In this document: positions 10,862 to 22,065 of the stretch, piece by piece
How positions within the stretch are numbered: position 1 is the first letter of the stretch
Layout: every line of letters begins with the position of its first letter
Source of the DNA: Thozetella sp. PMI_491
Taxonomy: Eukaryota; Ascomycota; Sordariomycetes; Chaetosphaeriales; Chaetosphaeriaceae
Length of the DNA stretch: 64,000 bases
Assembly (NCBI GenBank): GCA_021432635.1
Contig: MU270031.1
Span: 1,127,994-1,191,993, forward strand
Reading direction: 5' to 3'
The notes under the pieces: model-generated
The model's database searches: none
What the model was told of the DNA's origin: nothing
What the model saw: only the letters and a program-made list of their open reading frames with translations
Program-made: the position numbers and the translations under genes

Positions 10862-11350
10862 GCTACCAGGAGCTCAGCTCTTGCATACGGAGCTCGAGGG
10901 GAACAAGAGTTTGGCAGGATCTTCGCGGCGGTCTACCAGGGAGCGTGTTGCATTGCTTTGGCGTCGAGTTGCGGCCTTCTTCCAGAGAAAACTCAAACCA
11001 AGGGAAAGGGTTCCTGAGGAGTGAAGAAACGCGACTGGATGGCTGGACTGGTGGACGGTTTAGATCAGCGAAGAAATCAAGCCATTGCTCGCACCGCCTT
11101 CGTGCACCTTCGTACACATCACACATGGATCACTCTACTACGTCCGTGACGCATCAGGCTTAATATCGCCTCAGGTATCCAAGCCACTCCCACGGGCGTA
11201 ATCTGAGAAATGGATAGGCCTAGATGGGTTGCAGCGCCTTTGTCTTGGTTTTAGTGCTTGCCTTGGGGAGCAGCTCCTAATTATCAGCCCCATCCGGTTC
11301 TGGAAGGGGGGTCTAACGATGGCAGCTGCGGGCTGACCAATAGGGGCCGG

Positions 11351-11370
11351 CTTATCTACCGATAAGATAA
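11351..11370. promoter_or_regulatory. Palindromic GATA element upstream of the Scj1-type gene
   Basis: CTTATC, four bases, then GATAAG form a perfect inverted repeat, followed by a second GATAA. It lies about 330 bp before the DnaJ start codon and contains the 12-mer also found before PRP2. A GATA-factor site is the obvious reading but is inference. Confidence 0.45.
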
Positions 11371-11700
11371 AGACCCCGGTTTAGCGTCCCTTCCGTCACT
11401 TTTAAACACGTTTCTTCGAGACGCGGGTGTTGGCCACGCTGGAAAGCAGTGCGGCGAGAATCGAAAGGACATGTTCCCTGTCCTCCACTACCGAACACCA
11501 CTCCCCCCTTATCTTACCACCACACCTTCCGGGGCTTCCCACTTCTCGTCGCTCTTTCGACTCTCGACGCTTTGTGCTTGTATAGTTTAGATACCCGCTA
11601 TTGTTTCTGCTCTAGCAGCCTGCAATTGGCCTGCTGCCGCTGCCGCTCTTCCCAAGAGTTCGCCCAGTTCGCTTGAAGCTGTTCGAGGAGGGGCGCAACA

Positions 11701-13162
11701 ATGTTGCTCCAGAGCGCCCTGTTGCTGCTCCTCTTGTCCTTGGCGCAGCTTGCCCTCTGCGCCGAGGACTACTACAAGGTCAGCTCTCCTCCCCTTTCTC
11801 CCAGTCCAGCCTGGGTGTCCTCGCTGTGCCCTCGCTTGCGCCGTCCTATATGCTGACCTGTCGCGATGTAGATCCTGGGCCTCAATAAGCAAGCGTCCGA
11901 AAAGGAGATTAAGTCCGCCTACAGGCAACTCAGCAAGAAGTACCATCCGGACAAGAACCCGTGTGTACCCCCCCCCTGCTCTTCACCTCGTCTTGGAGCG
12001 ACTCCTCATCTACCCCTCTTGCTGCTCGCCAGGGGCATCCTGCTAACCACCGTCTCTGCGCAGTGGTGACGACACCGCCAAGGACAAGTTTGTCGAGGTT
12101 TCGGAGGCCTACGAAGCCCTCTCAGATCCCCAAACCCGCAAGATCTACGACCAATACGGCCACGAGGGGCTCCAGAAGCAGAAGCAGGGCGGCGGCTTCC
12201 ACACCCACGACCCTTTCGACCTCTTCAGCCGCTTCTTCGGCGGCGGCGGCCACTTCGGCGGCCAGGGGCAACGCCGGGGCCCCAACGTTGAGGTGCGCGT
12301 TGAGATCGCACTTCGCGACTTCTACAACGGTCGCACCACCGAGTTCCAGTGGGACAAGCAGCAGATCTGCGAAGAGTGCGAGGGCACTGGTTCGGCGGAC
12401 AAGGCGACCGAGAAGTGCGGGGGGTGCGATGGCCACGGTATCCGCATCGTGCGCCACCAGCTCGCCCCCGGCATGTTCCAGCAGGTACAGATGCAATGCG
12501 ACCAGTGCGGCGGCACCGGTATCCGCATCAAGCACAAGTGCCCCATTTGCCAGGGCAACCGCGTCGTCCGCAAGCCCACAACGGTCAGCTTGACGATCCA
12601 GCGCGGCATGGCCAAGGAGGCCCGCATCGTGTACGAAAACGAGGCCGACGCCAGCCCGGACTACGTAGCCGGCGACCTGCACGTCACGCTCGTGGAGAAG
12701 CAGCCCAACCTGGAGCACGACAACCCGGACCATGTCGACGGTGTCTTCTTCCGCCGCAAGGGCGACGACCTGTACTGGCGCGAGGTCCTGTCGCTACGGG
12801 AGGCTTGGCTGGGTGACTGGACCCGCAACCTGACCCACCTCGACGGCCATGTGGTGCGCCTGGGCCGCGAGCGCGGGAAGGTGATTCAGCCCGGCCACGT
12901 CGAGACGGTTGCCGGCGAGGGTATGCCCAAGTGGCACGAGGACGGCGACAGCGTCTACCACACCACCGAGTTTGGGAACCTATATGTCGAGTACGTGGTC
13001 GTGCTCCCCGACCAGATGGAGAGCGGCATGGAGAAGGAGTTCTGGAGCGTCTGGCAGAAGTGGAGGGGCAAGATCGGCGTCGACCTGCACAAGGATAGCG
13101 GCCGCCCGGAAAAGCCCGTGCTGGCCGAGGAGCAGAAGGAGGAGGGCCATTCGGAATTATAA
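11701..13162 (+). CDS. SCJ1: ER-lumenal DnaJ/Hsp40 co-chaperone (Scj1 type)
   Basis: Exons 11701-11778, 11872-11960, 12064-13162; product 421 aa. Scj1-type proteins stimulate the ER Hsp70 Kar2/BiP in folding and in degradation of misfolded proteins. Seen: an N-terminal signal peptide (about 1-20, a long Leu run ending LALCA), a J domain with HPD at 51-53, a Gly/Phe-rich stretch, four cysteine pairs of the DnaJ zinc centre ([32 protein letters not shown]; about 155-230), and the C-terminal substrate-binding domains. The protein ends in HSEL, close to the HDEL/KDEL retrieval signal. Intron 2 has donor GTGTGT after 'KNP' and restores the [10 protein letters not shown] sequence. It is convergent with the DUF3824 gene. 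Confidence 0.93.
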
Positions 13163-13884
13163 AAAGCATCGGAGTGAAAAGAAAAGCAATGGATACCACC
13201 TCGGGGAGTTTGAGATATAATAGACTTGGTTGACATTTCAAACACTTTCCCAGAAGCCCTCTTCCGGCATGTTGGGTGGGCAATACCATGGCGGTGGTGG
13301 GTGGGTAGCCTGAGATGGGTCAGGCTTGCGACCACGACCGGGAGCACGACACGGCGACAGGGGAGATTGGGTCGGATATCGCAGCTCTTCGTATACAGAC
13401 TACAACTATGTCATAAAGGAGAGAAACAGAAACTCTGGAGCACAGAGGTATCACATCTAGAAGCCCAGCCGGGCCATTAGAACACCGCAGCCTCGTCGCA
13501 CCCAAACATATTAGAGAGCGCTTGCTTCTATGCTGGTATTTTGCTGGATTTTCGTCTGGAGAACAGAGCCCTCGCGCCGGCCGTGATAGGAAATAAACTA
13601 CCTCGACATGGTATGATGATGGTCGTAAACTCGTGAGAGGGGGAGGCATGAATCCGACACAAACACACAAATCGGGCGCCTGCATATCCATCCTGACAGG
13701 GCCCAACCATCCATCCAAGGAGACAGGAAGAAAAATAGAAAATAGGAACAAGGCCGTGAGGAAGCAAAGGAAAACAGGGTAGTATCTAACCGGAAAGATG
13801 ACCCAGGCTGTAGCAAATCGCCAAGGAAATATAGAAAAGGGGGGTTCATAAGTCGTTACATGGCCAAGGGAAGAAGCCCCGACG
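13163..13884. other. Convergent intergenic region
   Basis: This lies between the DnaJ and DUF3824 stop codons. Several overlapping open frames occur on the minus strand, but they run out of the DUF3824 exon in the wrong frame. Only 3' untranslated sequence is expected. Confidence 0.5.
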
Positions 13885-16800
13885 TCAATCATCTCTCTGC
13901 TTTCGCTTCCACCACCGACGACTTCGCGGTGCCTCATCTCCATCGTAGCCATCGTCGTCATCCCGATCTCGGCCCCTGTCTCTGTGCCGGCCGCCTCCAT
14001 GCCGGCTGCTCTCCCCTTCCTCTGTGATTCGCCTCTGCTCTCGGTCTCGCACGTGTCTATGCCTATGTCTTCTGCCTTCCTCCCCCTCGTCATCTGCTTC
14101 GTCGCCGTGCCTGTGGCCGTGATCATCTGGCGGCGCCTGCAGACCATTCAGGAGACCCCCGAGCAGCCCCATCCACCCGCCTCTGCCCGCCTCGATCGCC
14201 CCCGTCACGCCTCGGACTATCCTCTCGACGGCCTCGGGATCTGTGCCAGCTACGCCCCACTGGCCTTGCACGTCCCAACCTCCGGGGCCTTTCGGGCTGC
14301 GGTACTCAAAGTCGCCGCGTCGCGAGTGCCACCGCGAGTCGCCCGCCCTGCCGCCAAGGCCACCTACCGGCCGGCCACGGTGGTCTAGAGGGCGACCATG
14401 CGCGTCGAACCGATCGGGCAGGATCTCGATCTCGTCTTCACTAAGTTCCGAGTCGGGGCTGTCCTCCCCCCGGCTGCGCCGCCGTTGTATTACAGGGCGA
14501 TTGGAGCTGGGATCTGAACCGCGACGGCGGCGGGGGTTTGTGGTGGCATTACGGTCGGGATGATACAGAATTACAGATTTTGCATCGGCATCAGGGTTAT
14601 CATCCCCGTGGGAAAGATCGCGGCCCCCATCTTCGTCGTGGGCCCGATGCGCGTCTTGCTCCGCGTGGTGCCGCCGAAGGGTCCGAGAAGACTGGGGGGA
14701 GAGGGGAATGAAGATGACCGACTTGGTTGCCGCAGTCGGTGAGAGGTCGTCTGTCTCATTGTCCGATCCGCTGGGGCCCGGGTGGCCAGCCGGAGGTGGT
14801 TTTAAGCCTGTTTCGCTGTTAGCCCACTATTCGAGCAATGTCTTCTCGGGTAGGTGCTTCTGGGTTAGAGTAGTGGAAAGGGAACGACGGGAGTGGTTTT
14901 TCAAAACGATGCACCGAGACCAGACGCACCCTTGTTGGCATCTCTGGAGCGCTCGCCCTCTGTGCTGTCTCCGGGTCCAACGGGCTTGGACTTGGATGTG
15001 GGCGGGATTACACCACGAGAAGCTTCACTCACATGATCAGGGCCCATGGGCGGAGGAGACGGCATGCGTCCACCGGCTGCAGGTGGTGGCGGGCCCGCAG
15101 GTGGCACGCCTGGGTTGAGGGCGGCCGGGTGTGGCGGGTGACCGGGAGGCGGCGGCGGGAAGCCACTGTACTCTTGCGGGTTGTAGGCATGGAACTCTTG
15201 GCCGAGGTTTGTAGTCGCCGTGTTGGGGTGCTGGGTGAAGCCAGCGGCAGGCGGAGCAGGCCCTCCCGCGGGTGGCGGATAGTAGGCTCCGCCAGAGGCA
15301 TGCGGGGGAGAAGGGGTCCGGCCGCCGTGTCTATGGACATCGTCGTAGCCTTCGGCAGCAGAGATCTCGTCCTCGTAGCCTGACAGAGAGGGTCAGCCCC
15401 AGCTCATTGTATGTACACGATGATGCCCTCCGCAAAAGCAAAAAGCGTCTACTCACGTCGACGTTCCCGCTCCCTCGCTAGCTCGCGCTCCCTGTCGGAG
15501 TCCCTCTCGCGGTCCCTGTCGCGGTCCCTGTCATGGTCTCTATCATGGTACCTATCATGGTGCCTGTCTCGATCTCGGTGCCCGTCGCGGTGGCGCCGGT
15601 CGTCGTCTCGATCACGGTCGCTGCTGTAGTCTCGTTCGTGCGACCTCTTCTCGCGCTCCTTCTTCTCCTCCTTCTCCTTCTTGCTGTCATTGTACTTCTT
15701 GATCCCGATGGCGGCGGCACCCGCACCCGCCGCCGCAGCGGCCATGTCCCTGAGTCTGCTCCTGCTCCTCTTCTTCTTGGCTCCCTCGCGCTCGCTCTCG
15801 CTCTCGCTCCGGTAGTCATCCCCGCGGTGCCGTCGACCATCCCCCCGCCGCCGGTCCCGCCGTTCCTCCTCGGCAGAGACGTACCCATCCCTCGCACCGG
15901 CTGGGTGTGGGGGGTACCCCGGCTCCGAGTACAGCGGGTGGGCCCCGTACTCAACGAGTCCTAGCTCCGGGTCAGCAGCTGGCGGTGGAGGGTGGAGGGG
16001 CCTTCCGGACCGGGAGAGGCTGCGGCTCCGGCTCCGGCTGTCGTGCCGCCGGTGCCGGTATTCGCGCTCGTACTCGCTATCGTCGCTGTAGGAGGTGCGT
16101 GAGTGAGCACGACGACTTCGGCTCCGCGCCCGCGACACCTCTTCCTCTTCCTCTTCGCGCTTCCGCTCCTTGCGGTCTTGAATGTTGTCGTAAATCTTCT
16201 TGCCTGCGGCGCCGGCGAGGCCGGCAGCGACGATACCAGCGCCTGTGCGCACGCGCGACTTGGAGCGCTCCTTTCCGTCGCGTGCCTTGCTCTTATTGCG
16301 GAAGTGGTTGACCAGCCCGGCGACGGCGGCGGTGCCCACGGCGGCCTTGGCCACCGAAGCTGCACGGCTGCGAGACCGCTTGCGGCTGACTGAGCGGCTG
16401 AACTCGCCGCTGCTCGCGCGGTGGAGGCTGCGTCCGCGGCTCATCTCTTCCTTTTCAACCTTGGAACTCTGGTAGTACTTGGCCGCGCCAGCAGCCGCGA
16501 GGGCGACGGCGGCGATGCCGAGGCCTGTGCGGAGACGTGAGTGACCTCCCCGAGACCGCGAGCGCTCACGACGATCGTCGTCGTCGCCGTAGCGGTCGTT
16601 GTAAGCACTGCGGGCACGCTTGACTACCTCGGTGCCGAGGGCTCCCAAAGCGGCGCCGGCCAGTACTTTGCGGCCACGGTGCTCGGGAAGCTCGCCTCCT
16701 CCATTGCGACGGGAGGTAAGAAGACCGGCAATACCGGCTCCGGCAAGAGCGCCTTCGGCGAGATGACGCTTGTGGTGCGGGCTGCCGGACTTGCTACGCT

Positions 16801-18058
16801 CGCGGCGCACAATTGTCCGCCTGACATAGTAGTCATCTTCTGGTTCGGACTCCGAATACTCATCGCGATGTCGATGATGGCGGTGGTGATGGTGGTGGCG
16901 GTCGCCGCGTCGGTCGTAGCGCTCGACGGCATACTCCTCCTCGCGGCGGTCGCCACGGTATGGGCCGACTTCTCGGGATTCGCGACGGTAGTAATACTCA
17001 TCCTCGTGATCGAGGTCACGGGGGTCACGGTCCCGCCGCGCGATTTCCCGAGTCTCCTGCTGCTCACGGACCACGGTGTATCTCGGGTCCTGCTGGGGCA
17101 GCACGATGGTGGCCGGGGCAGGGGCTTCCTGGACAATAATCTTTTGCTCAGGGGCGCGCTGGCGGATCACAATGGGCGGAACCTGTGGTGCAGGCTCGTA
17201 GTATTCGGTCTCCTTGCGGTAGCGCTCGACCTCGGCGCCGCTTCCATAGCCGTCCTCGCGGCGCTCCTCGAAACGTCGTTCCACGCGAATCTCCCCGTCT
17301 TCGCGGCGCTCGACTCGCTTGTCCACGCGCACGTCAACCTCATCGCGGTCGCGGGACGCAATCACGGAACGGTGCTCCCACTCGCGCTCGAGGTCTCGGC
17401 GGTCGCGGTCGCGGGGCGAAAAGGGCCCCTCGACCCGGTCCACCTCCTTGGTCTTCTCATAGACGACCCGCCCGCGCTCGCGGTCGCGATCGTCGATGCG
17501 GTAGATGTCATCCTCACGCGAGTCACGCTCGACGACCTGCCGCTCGACGGTGGTGCGGTGGCGGTCGCCGAGGTCCCGTTCTTCGCGCTCCACTCGCTCG
17601 ATCACAGAGCGCTTGTCCGAGATGGGGTCGCGCTCCTCTCTCTCCACGATGCGCTCGCGCTCGACGATTCCGCCGTGCCGCGGCCGTTCGTCTCGGTATT
17701 CGTGGCGCGAGTAATACTCGTCGCCGGAGCGATCGCGCTCGACCCTCTCGACTACAGTGTCGCGTTGGCGAGGCGCGGGGTCGAAAGCGGAGCGTGGCCG
17801 CTCGGGCACGTAGACTCGCTCAACCCGGCGATCGACCTCGAGCAGGTCGGCTTGGCTGGAGCGGCCCGGGCCGGCTAGGTGGGCGCTGTAATGGGAGCGG
17901 TGGTCATCCTCGATGACATCGCGCTCAACCCGCTCGACCCGTTCGACCCGCGAGGGAGTGACTTTGTATCGGCGCACTGTGGTTTTCTTGTACTCCTCGT
18001 CAGAGGGCGAGGTGTCGCGCTCCCGCGTATAACGCGTCTCGCGATACACCTCGGGCAT
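13885..18058 (-). CDS. DUF3824-domain protein, highly charged Arg/Asp/Glu/Ser-rich
   Basis: Exons on the minus strand: 18058-15457, 15379-14930, 14807-13885; product about 1324 aa. The function of the family is unknown. Seen: N-terminal MPEVYRETRYTRERD as in other filamentous-fungal members; a very long region of Arg alternating with Asp/Glu (about 1-450); His-rich and Tyr-rich patches; four short Gly/Ala-rich hydrophobic segments (for example 'AGAALGALGTEVVK', 'GLGIAAVALAAAGAAKYY', 'GAGIVAAGLAGAAGKKIYD', 'AAAAAGAGAAAIGIKKY') separated by RS-rich blocks, which define DUF3824; a Pro/Gly-rich stretch; and a C-terminal part with 'SVIFIPLSPQSSRTLRRHH' and 'DPEAVERIVRGVTGAIEAG'. Introns are 15380-15456 (GTGAGT) and 14808-14929 (GTGCGT, branch GCTAAC). 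The Gly/Ala segments could be glycine-zipper membrane-associating helices (inference). Confidence 0.85.
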
Positions 18059-20624
18059 GGCGGGCAAGGATCGGAGTGTCTGCCTTGTCGGGAAAGGTGG
18101 TGTGGTGGTGGTGGTGGTGGATTGTATCGGCGATGGCGAGGCAGCGATGATGTAAGTGCTACTCAGCCGGGCAAGCCTGACGCCGGTGCCGACGGGGTCT
18201 GATTTATTATTTGGACGTCGCTGATCCACAACCTTGGCCGTGGGATGGAGAGCGTTGGAGTAAGTGGCAACGGCAGCAACGGCGAGACGGACAGCCGGGA
18301 GGCACCACTCTACCTCCTTAGCAAGGTTTTTTGGTCTTCGGATGAGTTTGCTGGGAAGTTGGGGGGGTACGGAAGGGCTGAGCACCAGCGGCTACTATAA
18401 GAGGGGCCCGAGTGAGAAAGAGACGAGGGGTGGAGAGGGGGGGGGAGAGGGGTCCCGGGGGGTGTGGTGTTACGAATGGGGATGGCTGGTGGGTTGTCTC
18501 CTCGTTCTGGGCTGAGGGAAAGGTGACCGCTCCTGGCCCACTGCAGGATTGGACAGAAGTAGGTGCAGGTGCTTGCTTACACCACCTCCCTGCCTAATGC
18601 TCCTGGCCTCTCCGCTGTCTATCATTGGGCCAAAGGAAGGCGCGCACACCTGTGTCTTGCCTCCGAACGGGTGCTGTGACCCCTTGGGACTTGCTCACGG
18701 CCTTTTCCTGGCCGGTGATGCGGCGCCAGGCTGGCAATCCCCTTAAGCCGAGAAGCGACCTGTGCCTCTGCTCGGTAGTCTCTCCTCCTCTTCTCTTGTT
18801 TATTCCCTCTTGCGAAGCGAGCAGAAAGAAGGCAGGAGGTCGACGAGCGACCTCGTTGCTGTTGGTTGGCCAGTTCTCCTTCACCCCCAGACAAAGTTGC
18901 CTGTCAACCCTATATGCGCGGGCTATATAGATAACATGGCCAACTTTTTGGACCATCTCGTGTAGGTGACGGTCTCATGCGTGGGACGTGAAACTTGGCC
19001 CCGAGAAGGTAGGATGGGCTCTCATCTGGGAATAGGGCGACCCTCTTTGGCGCCCCATCTCGGCCGCTCCTCTGACACTGTTGCTGCACTGGGAGCCTGC
19101 TGGATCTAACTTCCCCTCTCTGCCGCCCCTCCCCCGGCTCGTTCCTCCGGCGAATCTGGACACAGACAAGGAGGCTGTGGCTTGTGGCCTGCGAGCCTAG
19201 CAGTATTTTTTTTTTGTTTTGTTGGGACACCCAAATGTCCGTGTATGCCCTCCCGGGCTGCCTCCGCACGCGAACTCTCCGACCGATCGATTCGTCGATG
19301 CGTGGGCATGCAGAAGAGAGCACCCCAGCCTCGCTGCCACCCATCAGCAGAGCAAGAGAGGGCCCGCCTAGCCTGCCGCTCGGTAGTGCAACAGCCCTAA
19401 CGGTACTTCACAGCCATGCTCTGGCGCCCTAGCAGCTCATGGTACTGTACCGACGTATGTCAGGAGATTTGTGCAGTATGACACAATGTCGCAGCATCGA
19501 GCACATGCAGAAGCACGCAAGATTTTTTTTCTGCCTCTTTTCTTTAACCTTCCTTTAAGATCGGCACATAAAATCAAGAACGAGGTATGCTCCATCGTCG
19601 ACGTGTCGCCCGGGGAGACGGCGTCAAACTATTAGAGGCTGCAGCGCGGCTCCGGCTGTCGAGCTACGAGGCCCACTCATGGAAGCTTCCCGGCGGAGCC
19701 AACGCTCTGTGGGCGGTCAAAGGTCGCTCCAGTTACCCCCAGTTCCCTGCCTTATTCCGCCCAGCCAGAGGAGCGATGACGAAATAGGGTAGCAACTCGA
19801 AGCTGGCAGGGGGCCACTGCGAGTCATCCGGATTGCCCTCTGCCATCTGCGGCCGGGCGCCATTGCCAGTTGTTCCTATAGCTACCGGCGAATTGCGCCT
19901 TCCGTTTGTTTCCACCGTACTTTCCGGCCCCTCCCCCCCCTTCTCTTGACTCGGTCGAGAGTCGCGGACCTCGTGGTCGAGAGCTTGTCGCGGATGCAAA
20001 ACGGATGCAAAGCGGGGGAGGGGTCATATCAGCTGCCCTGCAAACGCAGGATGCCCGAGACAAACCTGTCAGCAACATGGGGCTTGCTTCCCACTTCGCA
20101 GCACGCTAATCGAAGCTGGCCTGACCTAGTCACGGGACTATTTTCGCCCTTGCCCCCGGTGCTGCCGCGATGCGTTAAAATTCCCCGTCGTTTTTTTTTT
20201 TCTCCCTTTAGGCATGAATCTTGCTGCCCGCCGCAAGCTCACTCGCCGCGCTTCCCCTCGAAAACGTTGCCAAGCGCGAGCGGGAAGTCCCGAGACCATT
20301 CTCGGCTGAAGCCTCAAGAGGAACGCAAGGGTTAGGGTTTCAAGAAGTGCCAAGAGGTGCATAGGGCTGCGTGCCCAGGGTTAGGGTTCCTTCCTTGTAG
20401 GTAACCTTCCCTTTCCGGGCGCTCACACAGTCAGCTCGTCGCTGGCTAGATTGGTCATGTAATTCACTACACCACCACCAGTGTAAATTGGCCATTTCTT
20501 TCCCGCAGCGCCACTTGCATCTGTGTGATTAACGGAACTTCGCTCTTTGTTATTATTACTGCCAATTAGACCTCACGAATAGACCTTTCGTCTGCCCTAC
20601 CCAGCCCAGTGTCGTCTAATCAGC
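18059..20624. promoter_or_regulatory. Large divergent intergenic region, DUF3824 / methyltransferase genes
   Basis: About 2.6 kb lie between two divergent starts. I see homopolymer T tracts (about 19206-19216 and 20190-20201) and two AGGGTTAGGGTT elements (20328-20340 and 20377-20388). Small frames on both strands lack homology. Long 5' leaders are likely. Confidence 0.45.
20328..20388 (+). promoter_or_regulatory. Two telobox-like AGGGTTAGGGTT elements
   Basis: AGGGTTAGGGTT occurs at 20328-20339 and again at 20377-20388, 49 bp apart and about 240-300 bp before the methyltransferase ATG. Each holds two TTAGGG-type units. Tbf1-like factors bind such sequence in other fungi; a role here is inference. 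Confidence 0.5.
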
Positions 20625-21609
20625 ATGACCTCCTTCAAGGAAACCGCCTTGGGCTTCGTGGATCCCTGGCTTTTTATGCTGTTCTCCCTGTCCTTCCTCC
20701 CAGGGACTATCTTCCGCCTCGTATCCCGCGGTGACTTTGCGACCCTCGTCTCTCCTAGCCGCCTGCAGGCTGCCTGGTTCGGCGACTTCTGGGCCGTCGC
20801 CGGGCCGGGTGTCCGCACCAACGGCGAAAATAACGTCGTGCCTCTGCTCGAGGGACGGGTCAGGGGCGGCAAGATCGTGGATGAATCCACCGGTCATGGC
20901 GTTGGCGGCACGGTCATCGAAGTCGGCCCGGGCAGCGGCATGTGGGTGAGCCTCTTCTCGGATCGGTACCTACACTCAGAGGAGGCCGGGGCCGAGGCTG
21001 GGGGCCTTCGCCGTCGGGTACCAGCCGGCCGCACCAAGGTCACCCGGGTTTTGGGGATCGAGCCTAACAAAAACGTGCACCATCTTCTCCAGGAGCAGAT
21101 ACACTCGGCCAACCTAGATGGGGTCTACGAGATTGTGCCGGTCGGCATCGAATCCCTCATCTCCTCGGGCAGAGTACCGCCAGAAAGTGTCGATTGTATC
21201 GTCACTATCCTCTGCCTCTGCAGCATTCCAGACCCAGAGCACAATATCAAGGCTCTTTACAAGTGTCTGAAGCCTGGTGGAAAGTGGTTCGTATACGAGC
21301 ACGTCCGCTGCCAACGCAAAGGCGGACTGGTAATGGTACTCTACCAAGGTTCGTATTTGTGCTATCCTTTCTGCCCCAGCCCCAACTCCGGGACCTATTC
21401 ATCGAAACCAATAACGCTAAAAATATATCCGAATCGCAGCATTTGTCAATCTCTTCTGGCCGACCATCATCGGTGGTTGTGAGATATGTCGAGATACGGG
21501 GCGCTATCTCCGTGAATCTGGTCCTTGGCACGAAGTTGATCTTGAGCAGCCGCCGCAAGAACCATGGTTTCACACACTGCCGCACATCTATGGCACGTTG
21601 ACTAAATGA
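20625..21609 (+). CDS. Membrane-anchored class I SAM-dependent methyltransferase
   Basis: Exons 20625-21348 and 21440-21609; product 297 aa. Seen: an N-terminal hydrophobic segment (about residues 8-30, 'FVDPWLFMLFSLSFLPGTIF'), then a Rossmann methyltransferase with motif I 'VIEVGPGSGMW', an acidic 'GIEPNK' strand-2 end, 'SVDCIVTILCLCSIPD' (motif II-like) and 'LKPGGKWFVYEHV' (motif III). The layout resembles METTL7-like or methyltransferase type 11 proteins that sit on ER or lipid droplets; the substrate is unknown. The intron (21349-21439) has donor GTTCGT and acceptor CGCAG, and it restores 'YQAFVNLFWPTIIGGCEICRDTG', whose CEICRDTG is typical of the family's C-terminal part. It is convergent with the zinc-knuckle gene. 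Confidence 0.85.
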
Positions 21610-22065
21610 TTCATTGTAATCATGGCTGGCTATCTCTTACTGAGCTCGCGTTATTCGTCGGGTATGAGAAGGAAATGGTTCGATATGGAGAAAGCAAGTG
21701 AAGTCGTGTCGATGTCATCACCACATACGCTCGAGGACGGTGTATCTGCACCATCATAGGTAGACTCTGGCAGCATAGAGTACATATGGTTCCCTCCATA
21801 GGCTTGTTTATGTCAAATGCATTGGGATGTGCTATCTTAGCCTAGGCTATCCGCTGTCCGTTCTTCCTTAGGCTCAGTCGCATCCATTCTTCCACATCTG
21901 GAGAAGCAAGAGCAAGCCAAGTCGCCGATTCGGCGAAATGCTAGGGACAAATTTCCCATCCATGTAAGCTCGTTAGATGGGGCACCATCATTCCTTCCTC
22001 TCTTAGCTGTTTCGCGAGGAACAAGAGTCGGCCTAGCACCGCGTGAGGCAAGGAAGCCAAAAGAA
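21610..22065. other. Convergent intergenic region
   Basis: This short stretch lies between the methyltransferase and zinc-knuckle stops. No open frame or structure stands out. Confidence 0.5.

Larger units (their letters stand above)
10764..11700. promoter_or_regulatory. Intergenic region upstream of the Scj1-type DnaJ gene
   Basis: This holds the 3' end of the UBX gene and the promoter of the DnaJ gene. It includes a five-unit hexamer repeat (10832-10861) and a perfect GATA palindrome (11351-11366). No coding frame here is convincing. Confidence 0.5.

Noticed and set aside
14500-14530. A T-arm-like sequence around GGGATCTGAACC
   Set aside because: It lies within the coding last exon of the DUF3824 gene and has no matching D-arm or acceptor stem.
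16541-17878. A 445-codon plus-strand open frame opposite the DUF3824 gene
   Set aside because: It is the complement of Arg/Asp/Glu-rich codons, which yields Ala/Val/Leu-rich antisense frames without stops; there is no domain and the minus-strand protein matches a known family.
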